Origin: Paraphysoderma sedebokerense | Taxonomy: Eukaryota > Blastocladiomycota > Physodermatomycetes > Physodermatales > Physodermataceae | DNA length: 64,000 bases | NCBI GenBank assembly: GCA_025602915.1 | Contig: JAHLJZ010000011.1 | Location: 310,001 to 374,000 of the forward strand | Reading direction: 5' to 3' | Part shown: positions 11,213-21,717 of the stretch, one piece after another | How positions within the stretch are numbered: the stretch's first letter is position 1 | How the letters are laid out: each line of letters begins with the position of its first letter | The notes under the pieces: generated by a model | What the model was told of the DNA's origin: nothing | The model's database searches: none | The model's input: the letters and a program-made list of their open reading frames with translations, nothing else | Made by a program: the position numbers and the translations under genes

Positions 11213-13046
11213 CTATCGATACCGATCCACATATTTCTCTCCTCTACCCATCCCACCCCTTCGATTACTTCCGCTTACATTTTGCCTCGCCACATGCGGG
11301 TTAAACTGGTTATTATATTTCGATGTTCGTTCGTTCATGTCTCGTCGATCGGAAGAATTTGATGATGCAAAAGAAACCGGTTGAATAGACGATGAAGGAT
11401 TCACAAATGATAGTCGAGAACGTTCTTCTGATTCTCGTCGTAGTCGTTCTGCTCGGAGTTGGGAAATTGATTTTGATGTTGAAGAGGAAGATGAAAGATC
11501 GGGTTTTGAAGAGGTGGAGAGTTTGGAGGATTTGTGAGATTTTAATTTTTTGGATTTATGGTGTGAAGATGATCGGTTTTTGCGTTGTCGATGGGATCGA
11601 TGAGATCGGGTATCTGTGTCAGAGTCTGAGGTATAGTGCGATGAGGATGAAGAAGATGACTCAGAATCATCTGAACTTGAAGTTGAACTAGAGTTAGATA
11701 TATCTTCATCTGAAGACTTTGTCCGCCTTTTTCTCTGCCTTTTTTTTATTTTCTCTCTCCTTGAATCTTTCTTTGTCCGTCTCGTGTCGTCGCCACCTTC
11801 TACACGCCTTGACCGCTTGAATTTCTGTTCCGTACTTTGATTTAAGTTTCTTGATGCGACAACAGGACCATCATGGGATGCCCTATAGGCAGGTGGCGGC
11901 GCAGGTAGAGCCAAGTGATGATCTGGCCTGACAGTATCATCATAAGAATTTTTCTGGGAAAGATAGGAATTCATTAAACTTAATGGATCTTCGAATGTTT
12001 TCTCCTTGTCGTCGCGGGCTCTATGTGATTTAATACGGGCAACGAAACAGACATTTGTTAGAGTGGGACTTGGAATGCTGGATGAAAATGACTTTCTGAA
12101 ATATGAAAAGCTTACTTTCTATATAATAAACGAAATTTAAGTATTCCCATTGGTTAACGTCTACATCTTAACTGGATAATTTTTCGAAGAATTATAAAAG
12201 TCCTACCGTTTTGCATCTGCTACTTTGGTGTCGTAATTCAAATACCAAGGCGTAGGCGCTAAAAGTGATGAAACCATGCGAAGAAAGTTTCAGTATTTAG
12301 TTTAATGAGAAATTATGTCTCTATTAGCTTACCTTTATCAAACTCATCCAAGTACTTTGTGAACTGCTTCTCGTATTTCTTCTCCTTAGCTTTCTTTTCG
12401 GCTTCGTATTCGGGATTGGTCGCAGTTGTAGAAATGATATGCTTTGTACATCAGGAAGAAAGCAGATAAGTCCAGCGATACCGGCAAAAACGAATAATGA
12501 GATAATAGAGAATTAGAGGATGTAACGATTAATTCAAGTTCATCCTATGAAATGTAAATGCCATGCCAAACTGTGCGAAATAAGTTACCTGTTTTTCGGC
12601 TTTCTCGGCATCAGCGAAGAAATTAATGTGACCACTCGATGTAACTATTGATGTGATCGTCTCAGAGGATGATTTACTGGATTCATCATGGATGGATGAG
12701 GTTGAGGGTACTGTTTCCGAGGGTTGTCCTTTGGCTCGAAGTCGAAGTTGTTGCAACCGATACTCCTTTTCCTGATTTGACAGTCGAACAATTAGTTCCA
12801 TCCAAAAATTGATGATGAGAATATAAATATAACAAAGGATGACAAACAGCTGCTATCGCTCTATCTTGTTTCTCTTTTTCTTCTTGTCTGGCTTTTTCTT
12901 CGTCTTGGCGGACTTTTTCAATGTTCGTTTTGTTGTAGACATGCCAGCTAACGGACACAGATAAAGGAATTAGAATCAACGGATTCAATAGCAGGATTCT
13001 AGTAATTTAGGACGGAAGCCAACCTTTTGTGATGAAGGATATTCAT
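11213..13046 (-). CDS. LENG1: LENG1-like protein (CIR N-terminal domain, RS-rich)
   Basis: After removal of the first intron the N-terminus reads MNILHHKSWHVYNKTN, nearly the same as animal LENG1 (leukocyte receptor cluster member 1). A charged coiled coil follows (RQDEEKARQEEKEKQDR). This is the CIR N-terminal domain found in splicing-associated proteins such as CWC25. SSGHINFFADAEKAEKQ matches the second conserved LENG1 block. The C-terminal part is an Arg/Ser/Lys-rich stretch, followed by QLRAERLRRESEERSR, which closely matches the end of vertebrate LENG1. Length is near that of the family plus an extended RS region. At least five introns are present, and exons between 12000 and 12480 are only partly resolved. 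The molecular role is not established in any organism. The nuclear, splicing-linked location is inferred from the CIR and RS features. Confidence 0.85.
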
Positions 13047-13288
13047 GACGCAATATCTGATATAATTCAACAAAATTTAGGTACGATTTTCAATCAGTAT
13101 CTTTAAAATTCAAATGCACGTTTTTCCTGCGTGGAAGATGCGTCGATAATCGTTGCCAATGATGAGAAACGGCCACAATCCGACATCATGATTTAATCCC
13201 TGGCGCTAGCCCTTTGCGGCCTCTAATTGCTCTCCAAATTTCTCTCCCTTTTTATTCGTCCCAAACATCTGTACATTGACAGCTAAAG
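13047..13288. promoter_or_regulatory. Short bidirectional promoter LENG1 / SET gene
   Basis: Only 242 bases separate two divergent start codons, so the promoters must overlap. No obvious TATA element was seen close to either start. Confidence 0.5.
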
Positions 13289-14149
13289 ATGACCCAATCT
13301 GCAGTACTTTCTTCGGCCTCCTCACCAACCCTTCCAACTGCGCCGTCAAAGTCTTATAAGCCCTCTCATCCTGAATTATTCAGAGTCGTCTTTGGGGATA
13401 ACCTGAGGTAAGATCCAGCTCTGTTCTTTTTCGCCTCATTTAACCGAAACCCTGGGCCAATTCTCAGATCTTTCACGTACAGTTCCAAACTTGTTACTAC
13501 AAGATCATTCAAAAAAGGAGAAACGATTGCAAAAATAGCCGGCTATACACAAACCAATGTCAAGAAATATACTTCAGTTCAAATTGGGCCAGATTGTCAT
13601 ATAGAGTTGAACTCAGATTTAGTGTACATGAATCACAACTGCGACCCTTCTGTTCAAATTGATTGCAACGAGTTGAAAATTGTTGCTGCCCGCGGTATGT
13701 TTACGATGAATCTGTCTATCGATGGTTTGAAATATAAATAATTTGATTTTCGAATATTTGTTAGATTTAGACGAGGGCGACGAGATTACGTTTTTTTATC
13801 CGTCCACAGAGTGGGAAATGGGTATGATTTCGACCCCGATACTTTTCATGGAATTTGGCAGGATCCGCAAAAGAATTTCGTCACTGTGTTGTCTAACTTG
13901 AATTTTTTTATTAATTTAAATGAACAAAACAGCACAACCATTTACTTGCTGGTGCGGAGCATCTCAGGTCTGTTCGAGATTTTATCTTCACCTTAAACTC
14001 ATTTCGAGTATTTGCTAACATCAATTTTGAATTGTCCGATCTAGTGCGTCGGAATGGTCCAAGGAGCGAAGCACATACCAACCGCCATTCTCAAAAAGTA
14101 TTACGTAAACGACTTTATCATGAAGTTGAAATTGGAGCAGGGTAATTAG
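13289..14149 (+). CDS. Short SET-domain protein with post-SET cysteines
   Basis: Five exons begin at ATG 13289. Joined, they give a protein of roughly 180 residues that is almost entirely a SET-like fold. KLVTTRSFKKGETIAKI is the N-terminal strand. YMNHNCDPSVQ corresponds to the NHxCxPN SAM/knot motif. GDEITFFYPSTEWEM corresponds to the GEELTxxY motif with its catalytic tyrosine. PFTCWCGASQCVGMV supplies the post-SET cysteines. There is no pre-SET domain and no targeting domain. Single-domain proteins of this kind occur in fungi, but their substrates are unknown to me. The canonical GxG in the first strand is not apparent, so activity is uncertain. The gene is divergent from the LENG1-like gene. 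Confidence 0.8.
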
Positions 14150-14812
14150 GATAGAACAATCGCACTCAATCTATTAGATCTCAGTGAATTAGTTTTATTT
14201 CCAATTTGTGTAAATTTAATAGAGTATTCAATATACGTGTGCCATTCTTTCTGTTTCTACTGTGGGTCTCATCAACAGCTGCCATTGGAATAGACGAACT
14301 GGCGGTGAGGGGAGTGAGACTGCCGCCCCAACACCTGTGTCAAACTTCAAAGGAAGGTTGGTACCAATATACGCGGCATCAATTACTTCATTATTTCTCC
14401 AGATCTTCGATCGTTTACCAGTGATTATTAGTCGGAGTATACGTATATTAAATTGATATTGATAATGTATGGAATACTAGATTATAACAGATTATTCGAG
14501 TGTGAAAAACTTCAATAAAGATATCGTCGCTTTGGCGGTTAAGTGCACCGGGCAACAGTACTCGTATAACATATATATAATATAACAAAACAATATAACA
14601 GGTATATGGCAAGTGTGAGAAAACTGACCGTTACCGGCATCATCCGAATTTTGTTACGATTTCTGAGGACACAGACCGAAGACCTGTAAAAAGCTAATCG
14701 GAGGAAGGCCGTGTTGACATCATACCATTGTGCAGGACCCTGTGTTCTTTTAAACATAAAACAGAATATTGTTAAATCTTCGTCTTCTCTGCCAGCGCTC
14801 CCACTTCAGAAA
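14150..14812. other. Intergenic region, nothing recognised
   Basis: AT-rich spacer between the SET gene and the first DUF2306-like gene. The frames open here are short and show no family features. A TATATATAATATAACA stretch occurs at about 14571. Confidence 0.5.
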
Positions 14813-15724
14813 ATGGAAAAACTGCAATCAAAACTTTTGAGAATCCCTACAAGATTCAAAAAACCCTTCAAAAACAAACCCACAAAACCGCCCATATCCT
14901 TCTTCAAATCTCATCCAATCCTGTTGTTCACTCTCACTTTTCAAGCCTTGGCTGTACTATTCACTGGGACATTGTCAATTTTGTTTCCCTTATACCAAAC
15001 TTATTATCCCAAACTATATCCCTACATCCGTGAGAAACTGTCGCCACCGCTATTCGGACACTTCCGTGAGACTGATGGCAGTGTACCTCATGAACGTTAC
15101 CTCAAGTACCCAATATTGGTTTACGGATTGCATATTTTACCGATATATATTTGGGCTATTGGGGCCATATTCCAGATTAGGTTCGGCTTGAACTATATTA
15201 ATTCGGAAACAAAAACGAAAGCGAAGTCGCAATTGAAATGGCACCGAGTCTTTGGTTATGTTTGGATGATTTGTAGTCTTTCAATAGGACTCTCGGCCCT
15301 CGGGATAGTATATGTCGATGTTGCATTCGGCTTTCCTCTGGCTCATCATACTGTCTTTACGCTTAAACTCCTTACCATCGTTCTTACTTCATGGTTCCTC
15401 TACACTTTAATCAAAGCTTACACGTCGATAAAATCGCATCGCATCCGTGAACATCAGACATGGATATTGCGGCATGTGTTTGCCGGAATGAGTGTAGGAC
15501 TAGATAGATGGTTAGTTGGAGTTTATAGTGGTTTGTGCGAGAATGAGATGGTTCCCTGGCATGGATGTAAGAAAGGTATTAAGCCGCTTGATATTCCAGT
15601 TTATGACCACAAGGTAGTTTTTGCTGCCAGTTTATGGGTTGCATTTATAATTGCAGTCATCATGGGAGAGATTGCAATCAGAAGTTTAGGATTGCTAAAG
15701 AAACGAGCGATAAAGGAATTGTAG
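14813..15724 (+). CDS. DUF2306-like multi-pass membrane protein, copy 1
   Basis: Single exon of about 303 residues. ATG 14813 was chosen because it begins the part shared with copies 2 and 3. A basic N-terminus precedes about seven hydrophobic segments. Landmarks: HERYLKYPILVYGLHILPIY, then KWHRVFGYVWM, AHHTVFTLKLL, and REHQTWILRHVFAGMSVG just before a conserved RW. The IRxHxxWxxRxxF pattern is the hallmark of the DUF2306 family of predicted membrane proteins. Its recurrent intramembrane histidines suggest heme or metal binding, though this is unproven. First of three tandem same-strand paralogues. Copy 1 and copy 2 share more than half of their residues by eye, so they duplicated locally. 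Confidence 0.8.
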   Translation: MEKLQSKLLRIPTRFKKPFKNKPTKPPISFFKSHPILLFTLTFQALAVLFTGTLSILFPLYQTYYPKLYPYIREKLSPPLFGHFRETDGSVPHERYLKYPILVYGLHILPIYIWAIGAIFQIRFGLNYINSETKTKAKSQLKWHRVFGYVWMICSLSIGLSALGIVYVDVAFGFPLAHHTVFTLKLLTIVLTSWFLYTLIKAYTSIKSHRIREHQTWILRHVFAGMSVGLDRWLVGVYSGLCENEMVPWHGCKKGIKPLDIPVYDHKVVFAASLWVAFIIAVIMGEIAIRSLGLLKKRAIKEL

Positions 15725-16197
15725 CCGAAATAGAGCGTAGGGCAAGTACCGTAAACGACTTGTTCCTTTCACCAAATACTAATACCTGGATATAATGAAA
15801 TAGAGGGATTTAACAAACTTCTAGCACTTCTTTGCATTATTACTTTTTATAAAGCCGCATAAAGACGGGCCCGACTAATGTAGCAATAATTTTTTCGCCT
15901 GTTCGTTCGTTGCGACGGAGCAGTGTTATTCTGATAACGCTAACTGTATTATTGAGATGTTTTGAAAATGAAAAACACTTCATTGATGAAAAATAGTTAT
16001 ATTCAGGGTCCAATAATGAATAGTAAAGCTGATGTATTGATGAGAGTGACGCGGGTGTTCTTCTATGCCAATTCTCTCTTTCGACCAAGAACCAAACTTC
16101 AAGAAGTCGGAATACAGAGAAAATTGCCCTTTGCCGTACTTCAACCTGTCCTTGCAATCGCCCTGTTTTTGCACTCTCTTATTCAAATATAGACAAG
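15725..16197. other. Spacer between DUF2306 copies 1 and 2
   Basis: The spacer holds the terminator of copy 1 and the promoter of copy 2. No additional gene was recognised. Confidence 0.5.
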
Positions 16198-17093
16198 ATG
16201 GCCTCAAATTCTCTACCAATCCGTAAAAGATTAGAGGAACCCTCAAGCACAACCGGTACCGCTAATAACCCGGAACCCAAATCCGTCTTCAAGTCTCATC
16301 CTACCCTTTTCCTCGTACTCGGTGTTCAAGCATTCGCTTTAGTTTTACTGGAACCATCGTCATTTTGTTTGCTTTCTTTCAGACCTACTATCCCGAATTA
16401 TACCCAACGGTTCGCGAAGCATTAGCTCCCCCAGTTTTCTTTCCCGAAGTGGAAGGGAGCGTACCTCATGAGCGTTTTCTGAAGCACCCCATTCTTACGT
16501 ACGGGTTTCATATATTCCCGCTTTATATTTGGGCTCCTGGGGCTATATTTCAAGTCGCCTCGGGCTTTAATCACTCGAGACTACCAGCGAGAGAAAGGAA
16601 ACAATCAAAATGGCATAGACTTTTTGGTTATGTTTGGATGGTTTCTAGTGTCTCAATCGGAATTTCTGCCTTCGGAATGGTATGCTTTGACGTGACTTCA
16701 AGTTTTCCGCTCACGCATCATACAATCTTTACGATGAAACTTCTTAACATTGTTCTTGCTTCATGGTTTCTGTGCGCCTTAATCAAAGCTTATATGGCGG
16801 CTATAGGTCACAATGTCCGCAATCATCAGAAGTGGATATTGCGACATGTGTTTGCTGGACTCACTGTGGGTTTAGCTAGGTGGGTAATTGGATTTTACAG
16901 CTCTCTCTGCGTCAATGGGATAGTACCTTGGCATGGATGTAAACCGGGTATTCAATCTCACAATATTTCAGCTTATGATCATAAGATTGTCTTTGCAGCT
17001 TGCTCTTGGTTCTCCCTTGTGATTGCACTTTCTATGGGCGAAATTGCCGTCAGGAGGGTGGGCTTGTTGGAAGAAGAGGATAAAAGTCAGTAA
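16198..17093 (+). pseudogene. DUF2306-like membrane protein, copy 2 (frameshifted)
   Basis: Copy 2 starts at ATG 16198 with MASNSLPIRKRLEEPSS and reads through FKSHPTLFLVLGVQAFALV, collinear with copy 1. Near 16339-16349, in the run GCTTTAGTTTTACTGG, homology jumps to another frame (FTGTIVILFAFFQTYYPELY). It then stays intact to the stop at 17093, with every conserved histidine and the RHVFAGLTVGLARW block. No GT-AG intron can bridge the jump. It is either a single small indel in a T run, a sequencing error, or a recently damaged gene. Intactness of the remaining 240 codons argues for an error or a very young lesion. Confidence 0.7.
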
Positions 17094-17372
17094 AACATGT
17101 GAGATAATTAGTAATCAACTTAGAGGCAGGAGATGTGATGACTGTTTATATAAGTAAACGGCTCTAAATATATCTTGACATATTTGTACAGCGAGTGACA
17201 AACTCCCATTTCAATGTGGGCGCATTCATGCAAGCATTACACCGGTTCCGATGACACGGAATCGAAGCACCAAGTCGGTCACACGTCGAAATCGCCACTC
17301 CATCGGCCCAACATCTGCCTTCATTCATCCTCTGACCCGATATTCGAGAATCTTCCTCGATTATATATCAAG

Positions 17373-18248
17373 ATGCCGCCGATTCGTCCATTGTCTCAAA
17401 CAGAAAGTAATCCTGTCGTTCTATTCTTGAAATCCTACCGTTTGCTCGCTTTCACTATCATCATTTTTGCTCTGGGCCCGCTCTTGTCTGGGACATTCAG
17501 CACCATTCTTTTCATAACCAAGATTTACTATCCCGACGTATACCGAACGTTGTTCAAGGCAGCTGTTACAGATGGCCCAATCATTTCTGGTTTCCCGGAC
17601 GATGATGGTTCATACTCATACGACCGTTATGAAAAACACTGGATAATGGTTTACGTTTTGCATGTCTGGCCCATTTACATCTGGTCGTTCGGTAGCATAT
17701 ATCTAATTGCCTCGGGAATGATGAGGCATCAAGTAAAAGATAAAACTTTACACATGGATATTCATAAAGGATTTGGATATCTGTGGATGTTCTCTAGTGT
17801 TCTCATTGGATTATCCGCATTTGGAATGATGTTTGTGAATGTGACTTACAGTCATCCTACATTCCATTCATCGATTTTGACATTTAGATTACTCACTTGG
17901 GTGTTGACGACATGGTATTTCTGGTCTTTGGGGAACTCTTATTATTACATAACACGAAATAATATCCGGAAACATCAGTTATGGATTTTTCGACACGTAT
18001 TCTCTGGTCTGTCTGTGGGATTATTCAGATGGTTGTTGCCGATTTGTGCTGCCTTATGTGAAAATCAAATGATTCCTTTAGATAGTTGTATACTGTGGAA
18101 AGGGCAAAAACAACATGCGACGATCGATGATCAGAAAATAATGTTTTCGGTGACTTTATGGGTCTCTTCGGCTATTTCTATCAGTGTAGGCGAAGTGGTG
18201 GTGAATGCACTTGGATTGACGGCAACGAAGGTGCAAAAGAAAGAATGA
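17373..18248 (+). CDS. DUF2306-like membrane protein, copy 3
   Basis: Single exon of about 291 residues from ATG 17373 (MPPIRPLSQTESN). The frame is open 53 codons further upstream, but that segment has no counterpart in copies 1 and 2. It is the most diverged copy, but it keeps LHVWPIYIWSFGS, HKGFGYLWMFSS and RKHQLWIFRHVFSGLSVGL followed by RW. The first family histidine in HER is replaced by YDR. Several hydrophobic segments are predicted to span the membrane. It ends 137 bases from the convergent subtilisin gene. Confidence 0.8.
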   Translation: MPPIRPLSQTESNPVVLFLKSYRLLAFTIIIFALGPLLSGTFSTILFITKIYYPDVYRTLFKAAVTDGPIISGFPDDDGSYSYDRYEKHWIMVYVLHVWPIYIWSFGSIYLIASGMMRHQVKDKTLHMDIHKGFGYLWMFSSVLIGLSAFGMMFVNVTYSHPTFHSSILTFRLLTWVLTTWYFWSLGNSYYYITRNNIRKHQLWIFRHVFSGLSVGLFRWLLPICAALCENQMIPLDSCILWKGQKQHATIDDQKIMFSVTLWVSSAISISVGEVVVNALGLTATKVQKKE

Positions 18249-18384
18249 GGAAACTTTTGTATTCCATTGTCTGTGAAATGAAAGAAGTGGTATGTCTGTC
18301 TTTATTTTTTACTGGATATTTACAATTAGATTAGGTGATTAATGGAATGACATTATCCAAATAAAAAGACCAACAATGCTCAGC

Positions 18385-20281
18385 TTACGCAGCCGGCGGC
18401 GGATTCAGGGGAGCAGCCGCAGGAGGAGAAGGTGCAGGAGGCATTGATGGATTCGGAGCCGGTGGTGCGACGGGTTGAGATGGGGCCGGTGGTGTACCCG
18501 CTGGGGGAGGAGGTGGGGATGGCATTGATGGATTCGGAGCTGGAGGTGCACCAGGTTGTGGTGGGGGATTTGGAGCTGGAGGCGATGGTGGAGTGTTCAC
18601 TGGAGGTTGGCCTCCTCCGTTCAACAAAGTTCTGATTGAAGCCAACGCATTTGGAGTACCTTGCAGATTTCCGGTAATGTTTGCTAATGCACCATTTACC
18701 ATAGCATCACGAACTTGAGCAGCTGGAGTACCTTGCGATAAAAAAACGGCGGCAACGCCGGCAACCATCGGGCTGGACATACTCGTTCCGGAACGTGCCT
18801 CGTACTCTGACATTCCTTGGTTTGAAGCCGATGCGATTTGGAAACCACTATAAAGAGCAGATGGTTAGAATCAAGCACAACTAATGTTAAAGGGTCCGTA
18901 AAGGAACATACGGTGCAACGATGTCAACACATCTTCCGACATTTGAAAACGGAGCGAACTCGTTGTTAGGGCCAGAGGCGCCAACTATTTAGGAATTTAT
19001 AATCAAAAGGTAATAATTAACAATTAGAAATGAATTTCGACGGCCCCTACTGAAGCATATGAACTACGCACCAGTGATCACGCTAGGCTCTCTCGCAGGA
19101 GAGAGATTACATGCATCTTGACCCTCATTCCCGGCGGCGACAACTGCAACAATCCCGGCTGCTGTAAGTTGTCGCACTGCAGCATCTGTCAATCGCAAAT
19201 CAACAAGTGAGTTCATGATGCAATAATAATAACGATGATTTCAAGTAATAAATACCTAAGGCATCACTGGCTGGACCTGCAAAACTCATGTTGATGACTG
19301 ATGGACGCTGGCGCTGTTGAGCCGTTCGTATAACCATTTCAATTCCTTGAAGTACGGCTGCAGTAGAAGTGCCACCGGTTTCATCTGCAGCATTCACAGA
19401 TACCATGTTAACAAGAATATACTAGGAGCGAAATTCATGTGGGCTTACCCAAAAGACGTATCATCAATATAGTCGAATTTTTGGATACCCCAACCATTGA
19501 TCCAGCGGCGATTCCTTTGAGGACATGTTAGTTCTGGGTACCGTGAAGAAGCATGAATTAGTATGTAGTACCTGCAACATGCGAGCCTACAAGTGAAGTA
19601 GAATTATTAGTTTTTGAATTTAAATATCAGTGATCGAACTATGGACGTACCATGGCCTATTGGGTCCTCCATAGGCACTTGAATTCCAATGGCCCCCAAC
19701 ATTTGAGCTCTAGTTCCGTTAAACTCCCGGTGTTGAGTGGTAACTCCAGTGTCGAGCTGTACAAATGATTTGTAAACGATAGCTTTTCAATTCATTGAAA
19801 GGTAACTACGTACGATATAAATATCAGTTCCGGTACCAGCCGTGTCTGGATAGTTATAAAATCCATCTTGAACTCCATCAAGAACATCCAAGTTATACAA
19901 AATGCCTTGTTCAATAAATTGACGAGCAGTATACGCAATAGGCTTATTCTCTTCTACTGACAATACTGCAGAATCCTTCTGTAACTCTTGCCTCAAATCT
20001 TCCGTTAAATACGAGCATGTTGCCTTGAAGGTACCAATGTCAAGATTAATTGGCGAATACTCGGATTGCTGCTCGTTTTGAATTGAAAAGGTGGAAAACA
20101 AGGTAGACGCTAGATTATCAGCTTTCGACTTTATTTCACTTTGTGAAGTTTCCGGCTTCCATGTGACGATATACATCGGTAAAGTCGGGTCGTTTGAGTT
20201 GTGTCGTCTAACGACCGCCGCATGGACAGAAGTTGCAGCGAATAAATAGACTAGAATTAGTATAATATTATGCCTCAACAT
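18385..20281 (-). CDS. Secreted subtilisin-like serine protease (S8) with Pro-rich tail
   Basis: Eight or so exons. The signal peptide (MLRHNIILILVYLFAATSVHA) leads into an I9-type propeptide (PMYIVTWKPETSQSEIKSKA). The catalytic triad is intact after splicing: Asp in YILDTGVTTQHREFNGTRAQ, His in DPIGHGSHVAGIAAGS, and Ser in RSGTSMSSPMVAGVAA. The oxyanion Asn lies in the AAGNEG block. The order and spacing fit the proteinase K/kexin-like S8A family, which is exported and degrades external protein. The C-terminus is an unusual low-complexity tail of roughly 70 residues rich in Pro, Ala and Asn-Pro repeats (PPAPNPSMPSP and variants), perhaps a wall-associated spacer. A 15-nt microexon lies within the His motif. 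Confidence 0.92.
19572..19586 (-). other. 15-nt microexon in protease His motif
   Basis: The plus-strand segment flanked by AC (donor) and CT (acceptor) supplies the codons for Ser-His-Val-Ala plus one split base on each side. Without it GHG would not be followed by SHVAG. It is therefore needed for the active-site loop. Confidence 0.8.
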
Positions 20282-21717
20282 CCCATATATTATTCTTTCG
20301 AATTACCGATTCAAATGCGGTCGCTCCTTTCGTAGTTGTAGTTCTTCGAATTCCTTAGCGAATGCAGCCTCAAGCGCGTTGTAGGCTTGCTCTTCGTCGT
20401 GCAGATTCTGCGATTGTTAACGATTCGAAATGGCCGTCTTCAGAATGTGCCGATGTTACATTACGCTGGCTGATAGCATTTTTAAAAACAAACCGGTATC
20501 TGTGTGCTGAGAATATTCAGCTAATTGCGCATACGTATGGTTTGGTAGCTGAGAAGCCTTCATCATTTTCGATTACATCACTCACTTCAATCAATGAATT
20601 TTACCGTCGCCGTCACATATGGTTTTAATCTAAAATTACATATATCTTGAAGCTTTCCATTTTTAAGGACCGGAAGTCGGATGTTGCAATTCAATTGTTC
20701 TCTTTAAGGACAGTACTCTCTTTGTGACAGATAAAAAAACCCGCGGAGGATAAAAGTTACGGGGAGAATAAATTATTGTGTAAATTACCTTGATCCTCTT
20801 CTTTACAATGGTATGGTCTGTTCAGCGGGCGACTTGAGGTTGACTGCATTTGGATCTATATACCGCACAGAGTCGTAAGACTTATTTTGAGAACCAAAAG
20901 AATTACATAATAAATTTTATTTTCGGAACAAAGAAGATTATGGCTACATTAACTAACTTTTGTTTTGGCTGCCCGGGAAACAGTTTATGAAGCAGAAAGG
21001 GTTTGATAAACTTTTCGACAAAAAATGTATATGAAAAACCGTATAATTGATACAATGGTTGAGTATACTGATTAACTTGCTTACGTCAGGACTGAGGAGG
21101 CTTCTCATAGTGAGAACTGTTCTCCGAAAAAAAAGCATACCTTCATCGCGGCTTGACTTGAGGCTGAGGAGTCTGTGCAAAACCCCCGCTCAAGGACTAA
21201 ACTTTGCCAATATACATCTTTATGATAGAATGTACTTGATAAGGGACTAATATTTCATGTTAGATCAGTCTGTATCAAACTTGATGTTATAGTCACCGAA
21301 TTAATTTAATGACGATAGTAAGCTGTGGAGCGGGAACGGTGATATTACCTGCACGCGCGCATACATCCACCAAACAGTATTATTTGGCTATGGGCGGCGG
21401 GTTCGCTCGGGTATAATATTGCCTAATCAGCTTAAGGCTTCAAGCACTCGAGGCTTACACATTGTCAGACTCTTTGCATGCACACGCGCGTTCCGTAAGG
21501 TTTTCCTTGTATCTGATTCCGTATTTTTATTTTCCCGACCTTTCGAAACCTTGTAAGCCCGCTTTTCTTCTAGGCTCAGTTTCTATCCGTCGATTTCCCG
21601 TTACCACGAAGTGGCTCTTTTCGATAGCACATTCTAAGATTGAAATTTTGAAGTTTTGTCGTAAGATTCCGCTGACCTTGGGAAACTTTGACTCATTGAC
21701 CGAAGAGTTGCAGCACG
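20282..21717. other. Divergent intergenic region, about 1.4 kb
   Basis: The largest gap in the window, between the protease start and the 7TM-RGS start. It contains only short open frames. The part at 21350-21490 carries GCGCGC/CACGCGCG sequence, more GC-rich than its surroundings, and is probably the promoter or 5' leader of the receptor gene. Confidence 0.5.

Noticed and set aside
20362-20628. Open frame of 88 codons upstream of the protease on the plus strand
   Set aside because: No family features, no credible promoter, and it sits in the divergent promoter area.
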